Of a stretch of 64,000 nucleotides of DNA, positions 1 to 10,000 are shown piece after piece. The stretch is from Mycoavidus sp. HKI (GTDB lineage Bacteria; Pseudomonadota; Gammaproteobacteria; Burkholderiales; Burkholderiaceae). Positions within the stretch are counted from its first letter, which is position 1, and each line of letters begins with the position of its first letter. The stretch lies in assembly GCF_020023735.2 (NCBI RefSeq), contig NZ_CP076444.2, positions 1,689,501 through 1,753,500 of the forward strand. Reading direction: 5' to 3'. The notes under the pieces were generated by a model. That model was not told the DNA's origin. It worked only from the letters and a program-made list of their open reading frames with translations, and did no database searches. Made by a program: the position numbers and the translations under genes.

Positions 1-519
1 AAACAGATTAAAGATCCGATTATTTTAATAGGTTATTCATTTGGCGGTATGTTATCGCTGGAGATAGCATATCAAGCAGAAATGCAAGACACTAACAACA
101 TACGAGGCGTTTTGCTGCTAGATACTTGGATTGTTTCAAATCTAAAAAATGATGGTGTGCGAGAACAGATCAAGCAAGGTGTATTTGAACTTTATAAAGA
201 GATTGAGCAAGAATTCCTGAAGCAGGAGCAGGTGAGTACAGACATATTGAAGCGCCTTGCACCTCGCTATAAGCAGTTACAAGAACTTGGCTTTGCCTTT
301 AAGCCCAAGCCTTTGTCTAGAACCCCTGTGGTTTTATTCAAAGCTAGCGAATCAAAGAAGCTGTTTTCTGGCATGCACGATGAAAATAATTATTTATCCA
401 CGGTTGTACCCAAAACCTTATTAACCAAATACAGCGTACCCGGCGAGCATATGACATTGCTGGAGAATGAAGAAAGCATAGCCGCTATTGTGCGACTTAT
501 AGAAACATTAGAGATTTGA
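1..519 (+). CDS. Thioesterase domain, 3' end of a gene that begins outside the window
   Basis: The open frame runs in from the window edge and stops with TGA. The nucleophile motif GYSFGG is encoded at about 31-48 (Ser codon 37-39), so the true protein starts upstream and the first ATG at 49 lies after the active site. Asp in LLLDTW and His in PGEHM complete an alpha/beta-hydrolase triad. This pattern is typical of type I thioesterase domains that release peptides or polyketides from assembly lines, and of stand-alone type II thioesterases. I infer that another NRPS or PKS gene lies to the left and is read in the opposite direction to the giant NRPS of this window. The fragment is too short to tell a C-terminal domain from a free enzyme. 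Confidence 0.75.
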   Translation, partial: KQIKDPIILIGYSFGGMLSLEIAYQAEMQDTNNIRGVLLLDTWIVSNLKNDGVREQIKQGVFELYKEIEQEFLKQEQVSTDILKRLAPRYKQLQELGFAFKPKPLSRTPVVLFKASESKKLFSGMHDENNYLSTVVPKTLLTKYSVPGEHMTLLENEESIAAIVRLIETLEI

Positions 520-529
520 AGCTGACTGC

Positions 530-617
530 TTTTCGCGGACACTTTTAAACTACCGAAAAGGAGTTCGTAATGCGTCAATCCAAAGCGCCGTATCCAGCGG
601 CATTTCGTCAACAAATC
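530..617 (+). mobile_element. IS3-family left-end remnant with the first codons of orfA
   Basis: A good Shine-Dalgarno (aaaggag) precedes an ATG at 570. The first residues, MRQSKAPYPAAFRQQI, resemble the start of IS3-family OrfA proteins. After about 16 codons the frame passes without a stop into an unrelated IS5-type transposase segment. I read this as the beginning of an IS3-like element cut by insertion or recombination with an IS5-like element. The short length keeps confidence moderate. Confidence 0.5.
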
Positions 618-1117
618 AAGGATAAAGACAAACTCTATGCTCTGCATGCCCCGGAAGTGGAATGCAGAGCCAAGGGCAAGGCACGTAAGCCCTACGAATT
701 CGGTGTAAAAGTGTCGATCACGACGACTCACCAGGAAGGGCTAGTGGTTGGTGCGCGCTCGATGCCAGGCAATCCTTACGACAGTCATACGCTGGCCGAA
801 GCGCTAGAACAGGCAGCGATCCTGAGTGATGTGACTCCAGAGGTTGCCATCGTTGATCGCGGTTACAAAGGGATCGCAATCGAGGGTGTAAAATCTATCA
901 CTCTGGCATACGTCGGGGTATTACCCGTACGCTAAGCGCGATAATCAAGCGACGCAGTGCCATTGAGCCCACTATTGGTCATATGAAAGCGGATGGGAAA
1001 CTTGATCGAAATTGGCTCAAAGGGGCGTTAGGTCATGTTATACACGCCTTAGATCAAATAGTACGCAAAACGATTTATTCAGGACCGACTTTTAAAATTC
1101 GGAAATTTTATTTTTAA
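618..1117 (+). pseudogene. IS5-family transposase, C-terminal part, frameshifted
   Basis: The reading frame gives typical IS5-group transposase blocks: KDKDKLYALHAPEVEC, YEFGVKVS, GNPYDSHTL and VDRGYKG. The protein then runs to an early stop at 935. One base missing in the A-run near 889-892 explains this. In the next frame the conserved remainder follows (KIYHSGIRRGITRT, RRSAIEPTIGHMK, NWLKGALGH) up to TAA at about 1117. The N-terminal third is absent here, but a matching N-terminal piece lies on the minus strand at 3872-4042, beyond the WD40 gene. The element is certainly dead. Rearranged halves of one or two IS5 copies therefore bracket the WD40 gene. Confidence 0.75.
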
Positions 1118-1130
1118 TGAAACAAGATTT

Positions 1131-3746
1131 ATGTTTAGCCCAATTTCAAGTTCGATCAATGCGCATTATCCGGCAGCACAAAAATCCACCGAATCTGGTT
1201 TTCTCTCGCTTCCGCTGGAGGTTCGAGAACAAATAGAAAACCATCTGGTTTTTTCGAACCGGCAGAATTTGTTTAAAGCCTTAACGACAGTGACTCGTGA
1301 TGGTGAACTGATAGATTCCCCCGCACTGAAATTACACTTAATCAAAGAGAGGATTCAAACTGAATATCAACGCTCTTTAATCCGCCCAGACGAAGAATTA
1401 AAACAATTTGCATTAGTTCAATTGCAAAAGCTTTCTGACTCAGCGCAACTCGATAAGGTAGTAGAGAAATTTAGACTTTTTGAGCTGGTATGCGTTGTTA
1501 ACAACCCAAAAATATTTGCGCTTTTACGAGACAGCGTTCAGCAAGATGTCCAGCTAAAAGAAAAGTTATTGCACTGGGTAGAGCGATCTAAAGCAGAAGA
1601 GGTGCAGGCGATAGCGGCTAATGCACTGACGTTGCTGGTTAAAGCAGGCGTGCAATTCAATCATAAAGACCTCAAAGGAATCCGCGTGCCTGGCGCAGAT
1701 TTAAGTTATGGGGTATTCGATTCAGCCCAATTACAGGAATCGGATTTGAGCGGAGTCAATTTTAGTGGAAGCTGGCTGCGTCAGGCGAATTTAAGCGCAG
1801 CCAAAATGGCAGGGGTACGGTTTGGCGAATGGCCTTATCTCCAAGAAAAGAGTTCAGTCAATTCCTGCGTGTATTCGCCGGATGGGAAGGCATGTGCAGT
1901 AGGCCTCGGAGACGGCACGATCAGCATCTACGACACTTCGAGCTGGGAGAAAATTTGCACCTTACACGGGCATACCGGCGACGTTAAGAGCGTGACGTAT
2001 TCGCCTAGAGGTCATCAGATTGCCTCTGCCAGTGCCGACCGGACGGTGCGTCTGTGGGACACGCAAAGCTGGCAGCTCAGTCATACCTTAGCGGGACATA
2101 CCGGTTGTGTTAATAGCGTGGCGTATTCGCCCAGCGGTGATCAGATTGCCGCGGGCAGTCATGACAAGACGGTGCGTCTGTGGGACGCGCACAGTGGAGA
2201 GGCCGGCCATATCTTAGAAGGGCATACCGAGCGTGTTAGTGGCGTGGCGTATTCGCCCAATGGAAATCAAATCGCCTCCTCGGGTAGCGTGGACAAGACG
2301 GTGCGTCTATGGGACGCGCACAGTGGGCAGCTCAGCTATACCTTAGGACATACCGGTTGGACTTCGAGCGTGGCGTATTCGCCCGACGGTGATCAGATTG
2401 CCTCGAGCGCTTCGGATAAGACGATACGTCTGTGGAACGCGCACAGCGGAGAGGCTGATCAGACCATACAAGAACATATCTCTTCTGCTATGAGCGTAGC
2501 GTATTCGCCGAGTGGTAAACAGATTGTTTCGGGCGGTTATGGCAACACGGTGCGGTTGTGGGACGCGCACAGCGGGGAGGCCGGTCGCACCTTACAAGGG
2601 CATACCAGCGTGGTTCGTAGCGTGGCGTATTCGCCGAGCGGTGAGCAGATTGCTTCGGGCGGTGCTGACAAAACGGTGCGGCTGTGGGACGCGTTTAGCT
2701 GGGAGGCTGCCCACACCATACAAGGGCATATCGACGCTGTTAGTAGCGTGGTGTATTCGCCAAGCGGTGATCAGATCGCTTCTGCTAGTCGCGACAAGAC
2801 GGTGCGTCTGTGGGACGTGCACAGCGGCAAGGCTGGCCACACCTTACAAGGGCATACCGATACGGTTAGTAGCGTGGTGTATTCGCCCAGTGGCCAGCAG
2901 ATTGCCTCGGGCAGTTTTGACCAAACGGTGTGTCTGTGGGACGCGCACAGCGGGCAGTTCAGTCACACCTTAGTGGGACATTTCGGTTGGGTTTCGAGCG
3001 TAGCGTATTCGCCGAGTGGTGATCAGATTGCTTCGGGCAGTTGGGACAAGACGGTGCGTCTGTGGGACGTGCACAGCGGGAAGCTCCGCCACACGTTACA
3101 AGGGCATATCGACGCTGTTAGTAGCGTGGTGTATTCGCCGAGCGGTGATCAGATCGTTTCTGCTAGTCGCGACAAGACGGTATGTCTGTGGGACGCCCAC
3201 AGCGGGGAGGCTGGCCACATCTTAAAAGGACATACCGACTCGGTTATGAGCGTGGTGTATGCGCCAAGCGGTGATCAGATTGCCTCGGGCAGTTTGGACA
3301 AGACGGTGCGGCTTTGGGGTACGCACAGCGGTGAGGCTGGCCATATCTTAAAAGGGCATACCGATGGGGTTAGAAGCGTGATGTATTCACCGAGCGGTCT
3401 GCAGATCGCCTCGAGTGGCTGGGACGAGACGGTACGGCTGTGGGACGCGAGCTCGGGTCAGTGTTTAGCGGTGGTGCGAGGTTTTCAAGGAAGCATTAAT
3501 AGCTTTGCCTGGAAAGAGATATTAAATAGCACCTATTTGGTTACCGGCTCTGACGATAAATCGGTTCGTGTCTGGCAGGTCATCGAAAACGAGGGGCGCT
3601 ATCAAGTACGACTCTCTTGGAGTTCTACGCATGATAGACTGGTTTTGGCAGACACCACTGTTCAAGATGCGCAAGGCTTAAGTCAGTTGAATAAGAAACT
3701 GTTACAGCAGCGCGGAGCCGTGGGTGTACCGGGGCACTTCGCTTAG
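1131..3746 (+). CDS. F-box-like / pentapeptide / 14-WD40-repeat protein, candidate effector
   Basis: The 871-residue protein has three parts. Residues about 22-60 contain LSLPLEVREQI followed by a helical stretch, resembling an F-box (inference from pattern). A helical region of about 120 residues follows. At about 183-235 there are pentapeptide-like repeats of the A(D/N)LS type (ADLSYGVFDSAQLQESDLSG and after). From about 243 to 830 there are 14 WD40 units of about 42 residues, each with GH...YSPSGDQIASGS.DKTVRLWD, which would suit two seven-bladed propellers. No signal peptide or membrane segment is visible. Known F-box/WD40 proteins are substrate adaptors of eukaryotic SCF ubiquitin ligases, so a role inside a fungal host is plausible but unproven. 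There is no strong ribosome binding site before the ATG. IS remnants flank the gene on both sides. Confidence 0.8.
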   Translation: MFSPISSSINAHYPAAQKSTESGFLSLPLEVREQIENHLVFSNRQNLFKALTTVTRDGELIDSPALKLHLIKERIQTEYQRSLIRPDEELKQFALVQLQKLSDSAQLDKVVEKFRLFELVCVVNNPKIFALLRDSVQQDVQLKEKLLHWVERSKAEEVQAIAANALTLLVKAGVQFNHKDLKGIRVPGADLSYGVFDSAQLQESDLSGVNFSGSWLRQANLSAAKMAGVRFGEWPYLQEKSSVNSCVYSPDGKACAVGLGDGTISIYDTSSWEKICTLHGHTGDVKSVTYSPRGHQIASASADRTVRLWDTQSWQLSHTLAGHTGCVNSVAYSPSGDQIAAGSHDKTVRLWDAHSGEAGHILEGHTERVSGVAYSPNGNQIASSGSVDKTVRLWDAHSGQLSYTLGHTGWTSSVAYSPDGDQIASSASDKTIRLWNAHSGEADQTIQEHISSAMSVAYSPSGKQIVSGGYGNTVRLWDAHSGEAGRTLQGHTSVVRSVAYSPSGEQIASGGADKTVRLWDAFSWEAAHTIQGHIDAVSSVVYSPSGDQIASASRDKTVRLWDVHSGKAGHTLQGHTDTVSSVVYSPSGQQIASGSFDQTVCLWDAHSGQFSHTLVGHFGWVSSVAYSPSGDQIASGSWDKTVRLWDVHSGKLRHTLQGHIDAVSSVVYSPSGDQIVSASRDKTVCLWDAHSGEAGHILKGHTDSVMSVVYAPSGDQIASGSLDKTVRLWGTHSGEAGHILKGHTDGVRSVMYSPSGLQIASSGWDETVRLWDASSGQCLAVVRGFQGSINSFAWKEILNSTYLVTGSDDKSVRVWQVIENEGRYQVRLSWSSTHDRLVLADTTVQDAQGLSQLNKKLLQQRGAVGVPGHFA
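1858..3573 (+). repeat. Tandem ~126-bp WD40-coding repeats (14 units)
   Basis: The DNA repeats with a period of about 126 bases and is so uniform that other frames stay open too. The units ending SRDKTVRLWDVH and SRDKTVCLWDAH are almost the same and lie about 378 bases (three units) apart, near 2728-2830 and 3105-3210. This points to recent duplication of a three-unit block inside the array. Confidence 0.85.
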
Positions 3747-3871
3747 GTAAGCTCAGTCAACGTTAAGCGATCCACTATCCCCACCTGCCCCAATGCATAG
3801 CGAATGGCTTTGCCGATCAGCGATTTGGGCAAGACTTCCGCTTCATTTTTAACGAGCCATAGATAGAAGGC
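3747..3871 (-). mobile_element. IS66-family transposase C-terminal remnant
   Basis: On the minus strand the residues AFYLWLVKNEAEVLPKSLIG and IRYALGQ match the C-terminal part of IS66 TnpC proteins (pattern EVLPKS.IG.AIRYAL). The fragment is fused in frame to an IS5 N-terminal remnant and has no start of its own. It lies directly after the WD40 stop codon. It is not functional. Confidence 0.55.
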
Positions 3872-4042
3872 GTCCAATACCGGACGTCCTCTACCGGAGG
3901 TAAAGCTTACGCTCATTGAAGCATGTAGACGGTCCCAGTTGATCAAACCTGCTAACCGCACGAGTGGATGCTACATATTGATCAACTCACTCAGAAGTTG
4001 GCGGAATAAACCGCATTCCCTTATAGGTGCCTTCGGACCCAT
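3872..4042 (-). pseudogene. IS5-family transposase N-terminal remnant with an internal stop
   Basis: Read from an ATG at 4042, the minus strand gives MGPKAPIRECGLF, RQLLSELINM, a TAG stop, then HPLVRLAGLINWDRLHAS and SVSFTSGRGRP. This is the usual start of IS5-group transposases (HPLV.LA..IDW..L). The frame then joins IS66 sequence. It is the counterpart of the C-terminal IS5 piece at 618-1117. The element ends about 30 bases from the NRPS stop codon. Confidence 0.65.
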
Positions 4043-4070
4043 TTGTGCCTCGTTTAATTTTCAGGATTAT

Positions 4071-7000
4071 TCAGGACCAACTCATTAATTCCTCCAGCTT
4101 GCGCGCCAGAATGCGACCGATTTCCGCGGTCGGTTCTGGCTGATTCATGTCTCCGTGTTTGCAGGGAATATCATAGACTGCGATACTCCCAAGCACATAT
4201 GGATTCCACGCGTCGGTGGAGACGAGCGTATGGGATTCATCCTCCGCTATGGTTGCACGAAAGAAGAGCGCATTCCCGCTATAAGTGGATGGGGAAAATA
4301 TCCTCCGAATACGCCTATGGTTTTGCATAACCTTAAAGGCGTTTTCCCATCGCCGCTCATCCATGGCCGAAAACATTTCATCCCCATAGCGAGAAGCAGC
4401 CTGAGCATCTATCGCATCTCGGTCGAGCTCCCGTTTATCGCTCAAGCGGCCAGGGTCCGGATCGCTATCCAACAAAGCCAGCAGCGCCACGCTTTCGCCC
4501 TGCTGTTCGAGTTGAGTGGCCATGCTGTGCGCCACATAGCCACCGAAGGACCATCCTAGCAAATGGTAAGGCCCATTAGGCTGGATACGGCGAATGTGCT
4601 CGATGTAGTCCGACGCCATCGCGTCGATTGTTTCCGCCAGTGGCGCGGTGCCATCGAACCCACGGTCTTGCAAACCATAGACGGGTTGATCGGCGCCTAA
4701 GTGCCTTGACAGACCGATATAACTCCAGCTCAAGCCGCCGCCGGGATGAATACAGAAAAGCGGTGGGCGAGTGCCCTTTGGTTGGAGAGGAAGCAGGACG
4801 GCAAAGGCATTTTCTTGTATGCCGTCCGGCATGAGCAAGCGCTGCGCCAACTCAGCGACGCTCGGCGCCTCGAACAAGGTCCGGATCGTGATGTCGATGT
4901 TCAGGCTCGCATAGATACGACTAATGAGCCGCATCGCAAGCAGTGAATGCCCGCCCAGGTCAAAGAAGTTGTCATGGCTATGCACCTTCTCCAATCCGAA
5001 GATCTCCGCCCACAATTCAGCCAGCGCCTTTTCCATCGGTGTTTGGGATGACGTCGAATCCCATGCTGACAATGCCTTGTGGTCAAGCTTGCCGTTGCGC
5101 ATCAGCGGTAAGTTGTCTAGCAATGTCACGGCGGCTGGGACCATCGGCGCGGGTAATTGTGTTGCCACATACTGGCGCAGATCCATCGGCTCGATGCGTG
5201 CGCCATCTTCTGCATCAGGCTGATGAAGGACCGCATAGCCAATCAGTTGTTTGTGGCCCACGCTATCCTTGCGGGCGATGACCGCGGCCTGCGCCACGGC
5301 CGAATGGCGTTGCAGAGCGGCTTCCACTTCGCCAGGCTCAATGCGCCAACCATCGATTGTGACCTGCCGATCGGTGCGACCGATGAAGTCCAGCGTCCCT
5401 TCCGGCCGCCAACGCACAAGATCGCCCGTGCGGTACATACGCGCGCCCACCGGACCGAACGGATGAGCCACAAAGCGCTCGGCCGTCCATCCCGGGCGGT
5501 GGACATAGCCTCGGGTCACGCCGTCGCCCGAGAGATACAACTCACCGGGCACTCCGATGGGAACAGGCCTCAGCCCCGCGTCTAGAACGTAAGCCTGGAC
5601 GTTGTCCAGCGGGGTGCTGATCGGTTTAGCGGCTGGTTTTGAGTTTGCTGTTTGCATTGCATAACAGGTCACGAAGGCGGTGGTCTCCGTCGACCCATTA
5701 CCATGGATGAGATCCATCTCGGGACACGCGCCGAGCACCTGCTGCACGGCATCGGCGCAGAGGGCTTCGCCTGCCACCAACACTTGGCGCACCCTCCCGA
5801 GACAGCTCGGATCGCCTTCGGTCATCCGATGAAACAGTTCTGCGGTAAGCCAAAGCGCGCTGACCTGGTGGCGCTGGATTACGTCTTGTAAGGCCGATAC
5901 GTCAAGCGCCTCCGGAGGGGCAATCATCACCTGCCCACCGGTGAGCAGCGGCTGCCACAGCTCATACATTGACGCATCGGAGGCCGGCGGCGAATGCAAC
6001 AGTACGCACTCCCGTGTTCCCGCCAGGGGCCCGTGCAACGCTAAATTGAGCACATTGCGATGGGTGATGCCAACCCCCTTGGGCTGTCCGGTGGAGCCAG
6101 AGGCATACATCAGACAGGCCAACTGCTCAGGGGCGCAGGCCGTAGCCGGATTATGGCTCGGCTCGCGGGCCAACAAGGAGTCGGCATCGACGACAATGAT
6201 CCGGGCATTATGCATTTTGCCGCGTGTTTGCAAGGTACAGTCTGTCAGCAAGAGCCGCGCGCGCGTCTCCCACAGTACGGCTTGTAAGCGGCTGTCCGGA
6301 TCTGTGTCATTAAGCGGCACATAAGCGCCGCCGGCCTTGATCACGGCCAGGGTGGCCACGATCCGCTCGGGCGTGCGCGGCATGAGGATCGCAACCGGCG
6401 TCTCCGGTACGATACCTTGTCGAATCAGGCAATGCGCGAGTCGGTTGGCTTGCGCATTAAGTTCAGCATAGCTGAACGATTGATCCTCAAAGACCAGAGC
6501 GATGGCGTCGGGTGCTTGGGTCACTTGCGCTTCGAATAACGCGGACAATGTTGTCTCGGGTAGCGGACGCGCAGTAGTGTTCCAGTCGACCAATAACTGC
6601 TGCCGTTCTGTGGCATCGAGCCATTCGATGCGTCCGACGGGCTGGGCGGGATCTTGCGCCATGGCCTCGAAGAGGCGAATCAGGCACTGCGTCAGCCGCT
6701 CAACCGTCTCACGATCGAACAGGTCGGGGCGATAACCCAATTGGAATGACAACTGTGCGCCCGGGACGGCGGTCAGACTGAGCGGATAATGCGTCGCGAC
6801 GCTGCCGCTGATGCCCATGATCCGTAGTTTACCCGCCACCTGCCGTGCACTGTGATCGACCGGGTAGTTTTCAAACACGACCAGCGTGTCGAACAGCTGA
6901 CCGAGTCCAGTCACACGCTCGATATCGGCTAGATCGAGGTGCTGATGTTCAAGTAGGCAAATTTGCTGATCTTGGAGGCGCGCCAACACATCGGCGATAG

Positions 7001-10000
7001 GCTGCGCCGGGCTGCATTGGAAGCGTAACGGCGGGGTGTGAATCAACAGCCCCACCATGTGCTCGATACCCGGCAATTCGGGCGGACGCCCGGCCACGGT
7101 CACACCGAAGACCACATCGCCGCGCCCCGTTAGATGGCTCAGTAAGAGGCCCCAAGCGCCTTGCACCAAGATATTCAGGGTGAGGCGCTGCTTGCGAGCC
7201 TGCTGGTTTAGCGCGCGGGTAAGCGTTTCGGATAGCGTCCAAGCCAAGGTTTCTTGGGGCGTCGACGTGGTCAGCCGTGCGGATGCGAGACGGGTCGGTT
7301 CTTGAAGCCCTGCGAGCACCTCGCGCCAAGCGCGCTCAGCGGCCGCGTGATCGCTCGCCTTGAGCCAAGCCAGGTAGTCCCGGTATGGCGTCACGCGCGG
7401 CAGCGCGCGCCCATCACCGCCATTGGCATATAAGGCGAACAACTCTCGGATCAGCACCGGCATCGACCAGCCGTCTAGCAAGATATGATGACATATAAAA
7501 ACCAATCGAGATTGGTTCGACGTCAGACGGACTAAGCTGAAACGCAACAACGGTGGCTGGGTAGGATTGAAGCGGCGTGAGCAGTCTTCCTGTAAAAAGC
7601 GCTGATAGGCTACTTCACGCGTGGCATTATCCAGTCCGCTGAGGTCGATCTCCTGCCAAGGCAGCGGGACGGTGCGTGGGATCACCTGGACTGGCTCGTT
7701 CAGCCCTTGGTGCACAAAGCTGGCGCGCAGATTGGCGTGGCGTTGCAGCAGCGCCTGTATCGCAGCTCGCAGGGCTTGACTGTCCAGCGTGCCCTCCAGA
7801 TTAAAAATCACCGGCATCGCATAGGCAGCTGATCCCTGGTCAGCCTGGAGGGCATAAAAGAGTTGGCCCTTTTGCAGCGGAGAGAGCGGCAAAATTTCCT
7901 CGAGTTCGGGTTGCCTCGCTTCCAATTGCTCGATTTGGTCCTGGCTAAGGCTCACAAGCGGCACGTCCGAGGGCGTCAAGCCGCCCGCATAGGGCTGCTC
8001 AGCATAGGCGACCAAGGCTTCCAAGACCTGGAACCAGGTCTGTGCCAGATCTTGCATCTGCTCGACGGTAAAAAGCGCGCCTGCCCAAGACCAGTTGGCA
8101 ATGAGCTCGGGCCCGTCGGGGCGATCCAGAGTGAGTACGTTCAATGAAATCGCGTGGGACAGCGGCATGGCCGGATCGTTGCCCCCACCCAACGTGCTGC
8201 TCTCAGGCGCCGGTCCCCAATCTTGCGCTTCGGGAGCGGCAAAGCGGCTCAGATAATTAAAGCTGATCTGTGGCGTCGGCAAATGCTTGAGGATCAGCGC
8301 GGTCTCGGCGTTCAAATGTCGCAATAGGCCATAGCCTAAGCCATGGTCCGGCAACGCGCGGAGTTGCTCCTTGGCGCGCTTCACCAACCGGCCCAGCGTG
8401 GGGCCGCCCTCCAAGGCCGCATCGAGATTTAATTTACCCAATTCGAACCGTATCGGGAAGAGACTCGTGAACCAGCCCACCGTACGCGACAGATCCAGGC
8501 TCGCGTCAAGAGGCTCGCGGCCATGCCCTTCCAGATCGATCAGGACATCGGGGTGATGATGCCCTTGGCGCTGCCGCCAGCAGGCCACCGCCAGCGCGAA
8601 CGCGCTCAGCAGCACATCATTGACACGCCCGTGAAAGCGCGCCGGCACTGCGCCGAGTAACGGCGCGGTAAGCGTGGCTGGTAACGTCAAGCTCAGATGC
8701 TGCGCCGTCGCCATGGTGTCATGCGCGGGATCCAGTGGGCGCGCGGACAAAAGCGCATCGGCGCCATCCAGCATTCGCTCCCAAAATGGCAATTCGGCAT
8801 ACCGGGTTTCGCTCAGCGCCTCATGCGAGAGCCATTGCGCCCAACGGCGCAAGGAGGTGCCGGTGGGCTCGAGCGCGATAGGCTGTCCGGCCTGCGCGGC
8901 TTGCCAGGCACTGGCCAGATCGGACAATAGGATGCGCCAGGATACCCCATCGACTGCCAGGTGATGAATCGTCAGCAGCAATCGGCCAGGCGCGTCGCCC
9001 GCCTCGAACCAGACCGCTTGCAGCATCACGCCGGCTTGTGGGTCGAGCCGGGTCTCAGCAGTTTGCGCTTCCTGACTGATCCGTGCCTGGCGGACGGACT
9101 CACCCAACGCCGCGATCTCGACGCGGCGCAGGCAGGCGCTAGCGGATACCGCTCCGGCAGGCGGAATCTGCAGCCCCCAGCCGGCGTCTTGTGCGGACAA
9201 TGGCAATAGCTGTAAGCGCAGCGCGTCGTGGTGATCGAGCAGCGCTTGCAAGGCGGTGCTCAGGTGATCGGCCTGAAGCGCGGCCGGCACTTGCAGTAGC
9301 ATCGTTTGATTAAAGCGGCCGATGGGCCCGTTACGCTCAAGGAACCAACGAATGATCGGCGTGAGCGGCACCTCGCCGGTAGCGATATCGGCCACGGCAG
9401 GCCGTGTATCGTCCAACGGTTTGGCCACGATGGCGAGCGCGGCAACGCTTTGATGCTGGAAAACCTCGCGCGGGGTGATCGCCCATCCTGCCTTGCGAGC
9501 GCGGCTAACTAATTGGATCGAGAGAACGCTATCACCGCCCAGATCAAAGAAGCTGTCATCGACGCCCACGCGCGGCACGCCCAACACATCGGTAAACAAC
9601 TCGGCAAGTGTCCGCTCCTGCGGCGTGCGCGGGGAGCGATAGCAGTGGTCTGAGATAAACTCGGGTGTGGGCAGTGCTCGGCGGTCGAGCTTGCCGTTGG
9701 GGGTTAACGGGAACGCATCCAGGCGCATGAACGCAGCCGGTACCATATACTCGGGCAAACGAGTGGCCACATGCGCACGCAGCGTGCTCGCCAGCGACTC
9801 GTCCGGTTTGGCCACGACATAGGCAATGAGGCGCTTGTCGCTGGCCTCGCCCAGCGCAAGCACCGCAGCGTCGCGTACCTGAGGGTGTCCAGCAAGACAC
9901 GCTTCGATTTCGCCCAGCTCGATGCGAAAGCCCCTCAGCTTGACCTGATGGTCGTTACGGCCGATGAACTCCAAATTGCCATCGGGCCAATAACGCGCCA

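Noticed and set aside
2512..2973. Open frames in other phases across the WD40 array
   Set aside because: The 126-base repeat keeps other phases open; products are Arg/Cys-rich and repeat with the array.
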